A stretch of DNA of 34,366 nucleotides from Verrucomicrobia subdivision 3 bacterium UBA7542. GTDB lineage: Bacteria; Verrucomicrobiota; Verrucomicrobiia; Limisphaerales; UBA11358. A program made the translations under genes and the position numbers. The stretch lies in assembly GCA_002479245.1 (NCBI GenBank), contig DLMG01000318.1, positions 7,367 through 41,732 on the forward strand, given 5' to 3'. Under the pieces are notes generated by a model. That model had not been told where the DNA came from, searched no databases, and worked only from the letters and a program-made list of their open reading frames with translations. Every line of letters starts with the position of its first letter. Position 1 is the first letter of the stretch. This document shows, piece after piece, positions 27,140 through 34,366 of the stretch.

Positions 27140-28015
27140 TCACACTGATTCCGTAGCGGCTATGGTTTCAAACTCCGAATAAATTTCGGCGTGATTGGTG
27201 TTCAGATACCGGATGACTTTGGCGTTCTTCAGCAGGTTTTTGATGTAGGTTTGAGCCGTTTGCAGCGTGAACATGTTTTCCGTGTAATTGTCCGTGACCG
27301 TTTTCAGGTCGCGCTCCAGCGATTCCATTTCACTCTCCATACGCGCGATGTCCTCCGCTGACAGACCCTTCTTTTTCTTCGGCACATCGGGGTTGACCAT
27401 TTGATCCTTGGATGTTCCCAAAACTAGAGCCTCCGCGTAGCCGGTGAAAAAATTATTGTGTGTCACCATCATCTCCGCGATTTCAATCTGCCGCATTCCG
27501 TTGACCTTCTTCAATAGCCGGATGGCCGGAGGCGAAATGTTCTTGTCCTTCAATAAATCAGCCGCTTGGTCATGAATACCTTTCAGCAGATTCATGGATG
27601 CGTTCACGACGTGGACAGGCATGTTCAACGCAGCCGCCACGCGCTCCATGCTGACCCCGTCGTTCACCGCCTTGACGATCATTCTGTGTTCCTGAATGGG
27701 CGGGAGCCGGCTGATACGCGCATTGTAGGTGTAGCATTCGTCGTCGGTGGCGATGATGCAGTCCGCAGTCGTTTGTCCCAATTCTTTCAGCGCGACATAG
27801 CGCAGATGCCCGTTTTTTAACAGATATTTCCCCGGCGCGTCTTTTTGCGGATACACCACCAGCGGTTCAACCAGACCGACCTCCTTGATGGATGCCAGAA
27901 TCTTTTTGTAGCGCATTATGCCTTTGTGCAGGTCTTTGATTTGGCGCATCGGAGAAATATCTTCCAGTGCCAGCCGGATTTTCCGCATCTCAAATCCAAT
28001 TTTCATTTCATTCAT
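27140..28015 (-). CDS. ParB/RepB-like protein with RepB C-terminal-type domain
   Basis: 291 residues. The N-terminal ParB-like fold has ILASIKEVGLVEPLVVYPQK near 40-59 and YLLKNGHLRYVALKELGQ near 63-80. An HTH region follows (GVSMERVAAALNMPVHVVNA near 119-138). A long C-terminal helical part contains SEMESLERDLKTVT, probably a coiled coil, as in RepB-type partition proteins. The G-H-R-R motif that binds CTP in ParB is altered to NGHLRY. It overlaps the upstream parB-like gene by four bases. No ParA ATPase is nearby, so a DNA-binding role in recombination or regulation is as likely as partition. Confidence 0.8.
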   Translation of the reverse strand: MNEMKIGFEMRKIRLALEDISPMRQIKDLHKGIMRYKKILASIKEVGLVEPLVVYPQKDAPGKYLLKNGHLRYVALKELGQTTADCIIATDDECYTYNARISRLPPIQEHRMIVKAVNDGVSMERVAAALNMPVHVVNASMNLLKGIHDQAADLLKDKNISPPAIRLLKKVNGMRQIEIAEMMVTHNNFFTGYAEALVLGTSKDQMVNPDVPKKKKGLSAEDIARMESEMESLERDLKTVTDNYTENMFTLQTAQTYIKNLLKNAKVIRYLNTNHAEIYSEFETIAATESV

Positions 28016-28899
28016 GCCGCCTCCTTTTGTTCGGGCGAAAGCTTCACAGAAAGATATTTTGGAATCGTGGCCAGCGATTCCGCCCGTAACAGCGTGAAGA
28101 AATTTTCATCAGCCAGGAGCTTGTTGAAAGCCGTCACGATGAAGGACAGCCTGGCATCGCACACCCGCGCCTTTTTTATCATCAACTTTTGGCGTTGGCT
28201 CTCCTTCCGATACGCGCTCACCATGCTTTCGACACTGGTTTTTGGTTTTGCTCCCAGCCCTTTGACGGCGCGCTGTTTGCCAATCAACCGACGCTGCACA
28301 ATCAGACCCTTCACATATTTGAGGGACGCATAATCTAGCTGCTTACTTTCGTAGGCTTTGAGCAGTTCGCGCTGCGTTTCGAGGGTGTCCGTTTTTGCAA
28401 TGTCCACCGCGACCCATATTGGAATTTTCCCGATCAAGGCGACTTCCAGCAACCGTTCCTCGCCCGCCTTCTTGAGTGTCATCAGCCCCCCAACCAGATT
28501 GCCGCTGACATCCAACTTTTCGCCGATTTGATGGTGGCTATATCCCAACGCCTTCAACCGTTCGATTTCACGAATTAAATCCATCGGCTGCGGATAACGC
28601 CGCGCGATGTTTTCCACCAGGCTGCGGAGGAGCAGTTCCTCTCTTGAGATTTCAACCACAATGGCCGGAATTTCCTTGTGCCCCAGCGCGATGAAGGCTT
28701 CCAGCCGTCCTTGACCACAAATCAAATCGTATCCCGCCTCTTCTTTGTCGGTTGCTGGTCGCCGACTGACTTGAATCGGCATTTTCAGCCCGACGTTTTT
28801 GATGTTTTCAACGATGGCCGCAAACTTTTTCGGGTCACGATGTCGGTGATTCACAATGCGAATCTGCTCAATGAGAATCATTTTAACTTCATCATTCAT
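28012..28899 (-). CDS. ParB/RepB/Spo0J-family protein
   Basis: 295 residues with GGAGGAGA upstream of ATG 28899. The ParB N-terminal domain shows HRHRDPKKFAAIVENIKNVG near 14-33, LICGQGRLEAFIALGHKEIP near 53-72 and SLVENIARRYPQPMDLIREI near 89-108. The HTH is GYSHHQIGEKLDVSGNLVGG near 113-132. This is a better ParB match than its neighbour. It overlaps the recombinase gene (ATGA) and the RepB-like gene (ATGA), making a three-gene translational unit. Confidence 0.85.
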   Translation of the reverse strand: MNDEVKMILIEQIRIVNHRHRDPKKFAAIVENIKNVGLKMPIQVSRRPATDKEEAGYDLICGQGRLEAFIALGHKEIPAIVVEISREELLLRSLVENIARRYPQPMDLIREIERLKALGYSHHQIGEKLDVSGNLVGGLMTLKKAGEERLLEVALIGKIPIWVAVDIAKTDTLETQRELLKAYESKQLDYASLKYVKGLIVQRRLIGKQRAVKGLGAKPKTSVESMVSAYRKESQRQKLMIKKARVCDARLSFIVTAFNKLLADENFFTLLRAESLATIPKYLSVKLSPEQKEAA

Positions 28900-30443
28900 A
28901 TAATCTCCTCCAGTTTTACGCGCTCAGTCATCCCAAAAAAATAATCCAGCGTGTCAAAACGGTAAGCGTCCAGATAAATGCCGTTGGTTTCGGCAATACG
29001 CAGATGTTCCCACGTCATGTCAATGCCCGGCAGCACATAATAATCTTGGATGCCCTCATTCGTGAAATCCATGCGAACGGCAATCGTGATGTCCGGTCGG
29101 GTGCTGGCATCCAGCCGGATCAGCCAGCGCGCCGAACCCGCGCCGGTCTGGGTGTGTCGGCACAACACGATGGACACTCGCATTTCACCGTTCACGTCCA
29201 GCAATCCGGTTTCGTCATTCCACACGGCCTGCGCCCCTAGCGTGGTGATTTGCTGGACGACTGATGCCACAATTTCCGGGTGAAGTTTTCGCAGCCGCCG
29301 GTTTTCCTCGATGAAACTGTAGTCAATGCCGGGATCGTAGCCAATCAGCCGGTAGGCGCTGACCAGTGTTCCGAACCGATGACTAAACGCCGTGCTTGAT
29401 GGCAGACCTTCCGCTTCGTCAATGAGAATGCCAGAGATTCGACCATGCAGTTTTAGCAGGGCGCGCAGTTTTTCCAGCATCTCCTCATCGGTCAGCTTCT
29501 GGCTTCTCGCCAGAATGATTTCCCGCGCCCGCAGGAACAGTTCCGGTTCCACTATGCCTTCAAACACTCCATCCGCACGAATCCATTTGTCCGGCGGATT
29601 GACCACATGCTTCTTTTTCAGTTTGCACGAGGTCCGGTGATACACGTTGTTGCCGATATATTTTTCATTCGTGAGAATCTGATGCACCGTCACCCGGTTC
29701 CATGCCCGCCCAAAATCCGTCACCACGCCTTGCGTGTTCAGAATTGCCGCGATTTCCGATTCGGATTTGCCCTCGCCTATAAACGTCTGGAAAATCCAGC
29801 GGACGATTTTGATTTCTTCTTCCGGGCCACGCACCAGCACCACGCGGTCGGTCTGGATGCTTTTTTGCTCGCCCATTTTCAGCATTGCTTTCCGCGCGCC
29901 GTTTTGGTCAATCAGCATCCGACGCAGGCCGAATCCGGCCGTTCCACCCTGCTTGTAACCAAGCTGAATCAACCGGCACGCGCCCTGAAACACTTTCGTC
30001 GAAAGTTCCCGACTGTATTCACCGGCCATCGTCCGCTTCATGCTTTTCATGACCGTGGACATCGGGCTGCCGTCATTCTCGAATTGTTCTGCGCAGTAGT
30101 GAACCGAGATGCCCGCCCGTCGGCAGATGTATTCGTAATATGCGCTTTCATCCGCATCCTGAAAACGCCCCCACCGGCTCACGTCATAGACGAGAATGGA
30201 CGAATATTGCGCCCGACCCTCCTCGACATCGCGGATCATCTGTGAGAGTGAGTCGCGCCCCTGGATGTTCAACCCGCTTTTGCCTTCATCGGAATACTCT
30301 TTCACGATTCCCAACCCGCGCTTCTTCGCGTTTTCGCGGATTACGTCCATCTGATTGCTCGTCGAATACTGCTGATGTTCCGTGGACATGCGCACATACA
30401 CGGCGGCGTTGTTCAACCAGCGTTCTGTATCCTTGCGGCTCAT
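28896..30443 (-). CDS. Large serine recombinase
   Basis: 515 residues. The resolvase catalytic domain begins AAVYVRMSTEHQQYSTSNQM near 13-32 (catalytic Ser in V-R-M-S), with YDVSRWGRF near 84 and EYSRELSTKV near 138. A Recombinase domain follows (AAILNTQGVVTDFGRAWNRV near 233, then TVHQILTNEKYIGNNVYH). The C-terminal 200 residues hold no obvious zinc ribbon. Such enzymes integrate or excise elements or invert segments. Paired with ParB/RepB-like genes it forms a conserved-looking module that may be a nested element. Confidence 0.92.
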   Translation of the reverse strand: MSRKDTERWLNNAAVYVRMSTEHQQYSTSNQMDVIRENAKKRGLGIVKEYSDEGKSGLNIQGRDSLSQMIRDVEEGRAQYSSILVYDVSRWGRFQDADESAYYEYICRRAGISVHYCAEQFENDGSPMSTVMKSMKRTMAGEYSRELSTKVFQGACRLIQLGYKQGGTAGFGLRRMLIDQNGARKAMLKMGEQKSIQTDRVVLVRGPEEEIKIVRWIFQTFIGEGKSESEIAAILNTQGVVTDFGRAWNRVTVHQILTNEKYIGNNVYHRTSCKLKKKHVVNPPDKWIRADGVFEGIVEPELFLRAREIILARSQKLTDEEMLEKLRALLKLHGRISGILIDEAEGLPSSTAFSHRFGTLVSAYRLIGYDPGIDYSFIEENRRLRKLHPEIVASVVQQITTLGAQAVWNDETGLLDVNGEMRVSIVLCRHTQTGAGSARWLIRLDASTRPDITIAVRMDFTNEGIQDYYVLPGIDMTWEHLRIAETNGIYLDAYRFDTLDYFFGMTERVKLEEII

Positions 30444-30465
30444 GCGACGTGACTTCTGATTTATT

Positions 30466-30648
30466 TTATGGCTTCAACCCGGTTTTGTCCTCGTCCGAAT
30501 TTTCCTCCACAATTTCCAAACCCCGCCGCTTGGCAAATTCACGAATGGCACTCATCTGGTTGCTGATCGAGCATTGCTGATGCTCGGTGGAAATTCTCAC
30601 ATACGCGGCGGCGCGTCTCCGTGAACCATTTTTGTCATCTCTGCTCAT
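30466..30648 (-). pseudogene. Truncated serine recombinase N-terminus
   Basis: 60 codons from ATG 30648: MSRDDKNGSRRRAAAYVRIS, then TEHQQCSISNQMSAIREFAK, then a segment ending EENSDEDKTGLKP. It parallels the first 60 residues of the full-length recombinase (MSRKD...YVRMSTEHQQYSTSNQM...EYSDEGKSGLNI), including the catalytic serine, then stops. It lies 22 bases upstream of the full-length gene. It is probably a partial duplication or remnant of an older recombinase; the frame is open, so a short product is possible. Confidence 0.8.
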
Positions 30649-30757
30649 ATTAAAAACGTCATTATTTATTGGTGTTTTTGCCTTTCGTGAACAATGGCCG
30701 GCATCATTCAACAAGTTGAACACTCCGATTTTACAAAATTATCACGGAGCATCCATG

Positions 30758-31015
30758 TCATCTTGTAACGCAATGCCGCGCCTCGCGCTTCCAGTATTGC
30801 GGATTGGCTTTGCGCCAGGCGCGCACACGCTCCAGTTGATCCGGCCCGCGCCAGTAACTCCGGTTTTCCGGTTTGGCGTGCCAGTATTTTTGGCTCAACG
30901 CCTTGCTGGCTTTTTTGCAGTCTGGTGCCGAACAAAAAAGCTGGCGATGGCGACTCCGGGGATCGGGAATGAATACTTGTTTGCAGCAAATGCACCTGCG
31001 CTGATGGTGTTTCAT
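30758..31015 (-). CDS. Small Cys-rich zinc-finger-like protein (possibly truncated)
   Basis: 85 residues from ATG 31015 (GTG 31027 is an alternative). CICCKQVFIPDPRSRHRQLF followed by CSAPDCKKASKA gives C-x2-C and C-x4-C pairs suited to a zinc site. KPENRSYWRGPDQLERVRAW and RKANPQYWKR follow. Proteins with this zinc finger plus W/Y-rich repeats occur next to serine recombinases in mobile elements and are often longer, so the C-terminus (REARHCVTR) may be truncated. It reads in the same direction as the recombinase module. Confidence 0.65.
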   Translation of the reverse strand: MKHHQRRCICCKQVFIPDPRSRHRQLFCSAPDCKKASKALSQKYWHAKPENRSYWRGPDQLERVRAWRKANPQYWKREARHCVTR

Positions 31016-31367
31016 ATAAAACACCACCGAAAGCCGCTATGTTGGCACAACTAAAAAAACAAACACGATCATCCGTCGTGGAAAAATTTGGAGCCACAAT
31101 GCCGGTTGAATTTTGTATCCGCAAACCGAGCGTGCCTCGTGCCTCTATTATATGGCTCGCTCACGCCGTCAAGGTCGTGCGCCCTGCCGCCCGTCGCCTC
31201 CACCTTGACTGCGTTCGCTTCGCCAAGGATTGGCACTTAGGAATCACGCTCGGAGTCTGCCTGTCTGTTTCAATGGAATGATTCAATCCTGCAAGCAATC
31301 AATCAATGCCCTCATTAAACTGGACGCGACTGGTTTTCTGTTGTAAAAACATATAGCTATTTTCAAC
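31016..31367. other. Gene-free stretch upstream of the AbiE operon
   Basis: About 350 bases between divergent genes. A short plus-strand ORF (31039-31281) looks non-coding. The final 60 bases are AT-rich (TTGTAAAAACATATAGCTAT) and probably hold the AbiE promoter. I see no strong palindrome. Confidence 0.5.
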
Positions 31368-31994
31368 ATGAAAAGGCAGCCTAAATCAACACAAGTCATT
31401 GAGCCAAAGGTGAGAGCAATTATATTTGGCCATGGCAGGGGTTGGGTCTTCACACCGCGAGACCTGACCCAGCTTGGCGACCCGCGTTCGGTCGGCATGG
31501 CTTTGACCCGTTTGTCGCGCAAAGGCATGATTCGCCAGCTCGCGCGTGGCCTTTATGACTATCCGATTGACCACCCTACGTTAGGTCGTGTGGCCGCATC
31601 CGCCGACGCGGTGGCCAAGGCGCTGGTCAGCCGCGATTCTGTCCGGCTTCAACCCGCCGGAGCCTATGCCGCCAACGTCCTCGGCCTTTCCGATCAGGTG
31701 CCGATGAAAATTGTTTTCCTGACCGACGGAGCTTCCCGCCGCGTCAAGCTCGGCCACCGTGAAATCATCCTCAAGCACACCACCCCGCGCAATGTCGCCA
31801 CTGCCGGACGCAAGAGCGGCACCGTCATTCAAGCACTTCGCCACTTGGGGCAGCGCCATGTGGATGACAAGGTGCTCGCCATTTTGCGTCGTCAACTCAA
31901 CACCGATGACAAGGTGCAACTGCTCAAAGACCTCAAATACGCTCCCGCTTGGGTGGCGAACATTCTGCAACGGCTCGCCACCAAAACGACTTGA
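31368..31994 (+). CDS. AbiEi-type antitoxin / DUF6088-like regulator
   Basis: 208 residues. An N-terminal winged helix (RDLTQLGDPRSVGMALTRLS, then RKGMIRQLARGLYDYP, about 31-67) is followed by the AbiEi-like domain (VAKALVSRDSVRLQPAGAYA near 82, VFLTDGASRRVKLGHREIIL near 117). AbiEi proteins repress their own operon and neutralise the nucleotidyltransferase toxin. It is three bases upstream of the AbiEii-like gene. Confidence 0.85.
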   Translation: MKRQPKSTQVIEPKVRAIIFGHGRGWVFTPRDLTQLGDPRSVGMALTRLSRKGMIRQLARGLYDYPIDHPTLGRVAASADAVAKALVSRDSVRLQPAGAYAANVLGLSDQVPMKIVFLTDGASRRVKLGHREIILKHTTPRNVATAGRKSGTVIQALRHLGQRHVDDKVLAILRRQLNTDDKVQLLKDLKYAPAWVANILQRLATKTT

Positions 31995-31997
31995 ATC

Positions 31998-33029
31998 ATG
32001 GATGGCTTTCTCAAAATGTCCTCGAAGGATCGCCGGCTCGCCTGCCTTCAGGTCGAGGAGCGGATGCACTTGCAGGCCGCGAGCGTCGAAAAAGATTTTT
32101 GGATTTGCTGGACGCTGCGCGAACTTTTCGCGCTGCCGGGAATTGGACCGCACCTTACTTTCAAGGGCGGGACTTCGCTTTCCAAGGCGTGGAAACTCAT
32201 TGAGCGTTTTTCCGAAGACATTGATCTCATCGTGGACAAACAGACGTTGGGTTTCGCCGGTGACGCCTCTCCCGACCAGGCTCCGAGCAAAAAGCAACGT
32301 AAACTCCGCCTCGAAGCCCTGATGGAAGCCTGCCGCCGCTGGGTGCAGGAAACTTTACAGCCCGCGCTGGCCGACCGCATCCGTTCCGTGCTCGGTCCCA
32401 CCGGCTGGAAACTCGAAGTTGATCCCGACATGGACGATGGCCAATGTCTTTTGTTCCATTATCCCGGCGATTTTGACCCGACCGAGGCCGGTTATGTGCG
32501 TCCGGTGGTGAAAATCGAACTCGGTGCCCGGTCGGATGACTGGCCGCATCAGGAAAAATTGATTCAGCCCTATCTCGCCGAAGCTTTCCCGAATCTGGCA
32601 AGCGGGGCGGCGATTCCCGTGCGCGTTCTCGCCGCCGAACGCACCTTTTGGGAAAAAGCCCTACTTCTGCATGAGGAAACTTTTCGGCCCGCAGACAAGC
32701 CGCGCAAATTTCGCATGGCCCGGCACTACTACGATGTCTGGTGTCTCATTACGCGTGGCGTGGCCGAACGCGCCGCCCAAGACCGCCCGCTCTTTGACCG
32801 TGTGGCCGCGCATCGTGAAATCTTTTTCCGCTGGTCATGGGTGGATTACACCACGCTCCATCCCGGCGCGCTCCGATTCCTGCCGCCCGCCCACCACGTT
32901 GACGCTTGGCGCAAAGATTATCAGGAAATGCGCGGCGACATGTTCTTCGGTGAAGTGCCCGCCTTCGACGAAATCCTTCGTGTCGTCGGTGACTTTGAGA
33001 AAAGTTTCAATCAGACGCCAGGGAAGTAA
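31998..33029 (+). CDS. AbiEii/AbiGii-type nucleotidyltransferase toxin
   Basis: 343 residues. HLTFKGGTSLSKAWKLIERF near 52-71, then SEDIDLIVD, is the nucleotidyltransferase signature of AbiEii toxins (G-G-T-S, then D-x-D). EKDFWICWTLRELF near 31-44 precedes it, and a C-terminal helical part includes RTFWEKALLLHEE near 214-226. With AbiEi it forms a type IV toxin-antitoxin system known for abortive phage infection. It converges with the integrase gene, three bases apart. Confidence 0.9.
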   Translation: MDGFLKMSSKDRRLACLQVEERMHLQAASVEKDFWICWTLRELFALPGIGPHLTFKGGTSLSKAWKLIERFSEDIDLIVDKQTLGFAGDASPDQAPSKKQRKLRLEALMEACRRWVQETLQPALADRIRSVLGPTGWKLEVDPDMDDGQCLLFHYPGDFDPTEAGYVRPVVKIELGARSDDWPHQEKLIQPYLAEAFPNLASGAAIPVRVLAAERTFWEKALLLHEETFRPADKPRKFRMARHYYDVWCLITRGVAERAAQDRPLFDRVAAHREIFFRWSWVDYTTLHPGALRFLPPAHHVDAWRKDYQEMRGDMFFGEVPAFDEILRVVGDFEKSFNQTPGK

Positions 33030-33032
33030 TGT

Positions 33033-34238
33033 TTAGCTTTTTGCCGGCTGCGCTTGGCTGAAGTTTAGCCGAGCCGCTTGTGCTTGGGTGTGTTCATTGT
33101 TCAAATGCCCATAGACTTTACCAATCAGCACCCCGCCGTCTTTGTGCCCGACCCAGCGGGCAATCGTCATATAATCAATACCGCTCATCACACAATAGCT
33201 GATGAAAAAATGCCGGCAGTCGTGAAAGCTGAAATTTGCCAACGTGGATTTTTTTCTGGCCAGCCGCAAACTTTCCATGAAAGTTTTGGCGTGCGTGTCA
33301 ACTTTGCCGCGTTGCGGTGAAGGAAATAAATACTCCGAATCCGGCGCACGCCGTTTGCTCATGGCCTGCAAATGCTCCTTTAATTTTGCGTTCAGATCCA
33401 CCACGCGAATTTCGCGGCCCTTGTTCAGCCCATCTGCACCGATGGTCAATTGTCCAGCCTGCCAGTCCACGGCAGACCATTTGAGACGCAGCGCCTCATT
33501 GCGTCTGGCACCGCTGTAAGCCATCAACAGGACATAATCCGCAAACTCACGGCCATTCTTGGAAACCTCCAGCGCCGCGTCGCAGAGCGATTCAATCTCC
33601 TTTTGTGAAACCAGACTCCGCTGGCGGGGTGTCCATTTCAACGGCCGTAAATTTTCCGTCGGCAGACTTTTTATCCACTGATCGTCAATCGCCCGTTTCA
33701 GGACGTTGCGCAAGGCGATGATGTCGAGGTTGACGGTGCGGCCCGATATTTTTTGCGCCTGCCGTTTCTCGATGAATGAGTTGATGTGAAGGCGGCGGAT
33801 TTTGTCCAACCGCAACCCGCCCATGTGTTCGGTCCAAAGTTTGATGGCTCCGCGCTCCTTTTGAATGGTGGCGGGACGCTTGGCGTCCTTCACGGAATCG
33901 AAATACGCCAGGTATTGCGCCGCGTAGTCGGCAAACTTGGGGGTGCGCTTGAGCACCGGCAGATCATTGCGCGTCCGGTCAACGTGGAGCGTTTTTAACT
34001 GCTCCTGCGCCTGCGCGATGGTCTTGGCGCTCTCCAGCGGCACCCACCGGTTCTCTTTTTTGCCGGCGTCGTCCTCCATCGCAATCCGTGCGATAAATTT
34101 TCCATTGCGTTCCCAAAGCCCGCGAATCGGCTGCTTGCGCCCGTCCAGAACCTTCTTATACTGGTAGCGCGAATGACTATTGCGACGAACAACGGCGACT
34201 GGCTGACTTTGACTGCTTGCGGTCACATTCGCTTTCAT
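33033..34238 (-). CDS. int: Site-specific tyrosine recombinase (integrase)
   Basis: About 401 residues from ATG 34238. The N-terminal arm/SAM-like region includes YAAQYLAYFDSVKDAKRPAT. The catalytic domain has AYSGARRNEALRLKW (first Arg), FSFHDCRHFFISYC (H-x-x-R), WVGHKDGG (G-H) and KVYGHLNN with the nucleophilic Tyr. An in-frame TTG at 34256 would extend it by six codons into the arm-site repeat; I prefer the ATG. It sits beside the tRNA at the right end, as integrases of tRNA-targeting elements do, and its upstream region contains the arm sites, suggesting autoregulation. Confidence 0.95.
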   Translation of the reverse strand: MKANVTASSQSQPVAVVRRNSHSRYQYKKVLDGRKQPIRGLWERNGKFIARIAMEDDAGKKENRWVPLESAKTIAQAQEQLKTLHVDRTRNDLPVLKRTPKFADYAAQYLAYFDSVKDAKRPATIQKERGAIKLWTEHMGGLRLDKIRRLHINSFIEKRQAQKISGRTVNLDIIALRNVLKRAIDDQWIKSLPTENLRPLKWTPRQRSLVSQKEIESLCDAALEVSKNGREFADYVLLMAYSGARRNEALRLKWSAVDWQAGQLTIGADGLNKGREIRVVDLNAKLKEHLQAMSKRRAPDSEYLFPSPQRGKVDTHAKTFMESLRLARKKSTLANFSFHDCRHFFISYCVMSGIDYMTIARWVGHKDGGVLIGKVYGHLNNEHTQAQAARLNFSQAQPAKS

Positions 34239-34246
34239 ACCGTAAC

Positions 34247-34268
34247 AGTGTCGCAATTAGTGTCGCAA
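34247..34268 (+). other. Putative right arm-type integrase site pair
   Basis: AGTGTCGCAA occurs at 34247-34256 and again at 34259-34268, a 12-bp step identical to the left pair at 2174-2195 and in the same orientation. It begins eight bases upstream of the integrase ATG, so integrase binding would cover its own promoter region. Confidence 0.65.
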
Positions 34269-34281
34269 TGTCAAGTCGAAA

Positions 34282-34311
34282 TTGGCGAAGCATTAAAATT
34301 GTCAATAGAAT
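34282..34311 (+). promoter_or_regulatory. Candidate promoter of the restored tRNA-Leu, carried by the element
   Basis: TTGGCG (34282-34287), an 18-bp spacer and TAGAAT (34306-34311) sit seven bases before the first tRNA nucleotide. Because identity with attL ends exactly at tRNA base 1, this promoter belongs to the element rather than the original chromosomal locus. Confidence 0.5.
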
Positions 34312-34318
34312 CAAGGTA

Positions 34319-34357
34319 GCCGGTGTGGCGAAATGGCAGACGCACAGGACTTAAAAT
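34319..34357 (+). repeat. attR: right copy of the 39-bp direct repeat
   Basis: Identical to 2013-2051. It begins at tRNA nucleotide 1 and ends just after the anticodon loop, so strand exchange should occur within it, most likely around the anticodon stem-loop. Confidence 0.92.
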
Positions 34358-34366
34358 CCTGGGACC
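34319..34366 (+). tRNA. tRNA-Leu(UAA), cut by the window end
   Basis: GCCGGTG acceptor strand, TGGCGAAATGGCAGACGC D-arm region, and anticodon stem-loop CAGGA-CTTAAAA-TCCTG with anticodon TAA (Leu). The variable arm begins as the window ends. The 5' half is supplied by the element and the 3' half by the chromosome. Confidence 0.92.

Noticed and set aside
30708..31124. A longer minus-strand ORF overlapping the zinc-finger-like gene
   Set aside because: It is out of frame with the Cys-motif protein, which has clear family-like features; this one does not.
34239..34256. Integrase start at TTG 34256
   Set aside because: It would place the first codons in the arm-site repeat and lacks a ribosome site; ATG 34238 is more plausible.

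Overview
The window looks like a chromosomal locus of a Gram-negative soil or freshwater bacterium, most plausibly a Verrucomicrobiota member. That assignment is inference from gene style (an N-terminally anchored HEAT-repeat protein, a YgjP-type metalloprotease, a small lipoprotein, weak Shine-Dalgarno use); no marker gene is present. Chromosomal flank occupies 1-2012: the tail of a glycosyltransferase-like gene, a gene-free stretch, a YgjP-like metallopeptidase and a small lipoprotein.

From 2013 to 34357 lies an integrated element of about 32.3 kb, bounded by a perfect 39-bp direct repeat that is nucleotides 1-39 of a tRNA-Leu(UAA) gene. The intact tRNA copy is at the right end, next to a tyrosine integrase (33033-34238, minus). 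Paired 10-bp words at 12-bp spacing sit just inside both ends and look like integrase arm sites. An excisionase-like HTH protein and a MobF/TrwC relaxase-helicase lie at the left end. No type IV secretion genes are visible, so this reads as an integrative mobilizable element.

Cargo from left to right: (a) a HEAT protein plus small membrane protein pair preceded by several palindromes; (b) a gene-free repeat island at 8.2-9.5 kb (a 224-bp duplication with about 12-nt internal period, then an 11-nt-period array); (c) a type I restriction-modification system in which hsdM-hsdS (9.8-12.6 kb) and hsdR (18.8-22.0 kb) are separated by a 6-kb cargo of defence-type genes (GIY-YIG-like protein, Mrr-like nuclease, HipA-like kinase plus DUF3037 protein, Clp-fold serine proteinase, DUF3800 protein, possible BECR-type nuclease). 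Two short remnants of the hsdS 3' end punctuate that cargo. (d) Just upstream of hsdR is a set of five hairpin modules built on one architecture but different sequences. (e) A tightly overlapping seven-gene operon at 22.1-27.1 kb: ACP-like protein, XRE regulator, ImmA-type peptidase, divergent thymidylate-synthase-like protein, thymidylate-kinase-like protein, a member of the 5-hmdU DNA kinase helical-domain family, and a second thymidylate-synthase-family protein. (f) A large serine recombinase with two ParB/RepB-like proteins on the minus strand, preceded by a truncated recombinase copy and a small zinc-finger-like protein. (g) An AbiEi/AbiEii toxin-antitoxin pair beside the integrase.

The strongest candidate for an undescribed system is (e). 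It combines pyrimidine-nucleotide enzymes used by phages to make hypermodified thymidine with a protease-controlled regulator and an ACP-like protein, in a bacterial mobile element. Its promoter at 22089-22117 is overlapped by a clean palindrome, consistent with repression by the operon's own XRE protein and release by the ImmA-type peptidase. The repeat islands in front of hsdM and hsdR and the hsdS-tail remnants are the most unusual non-coding structures.
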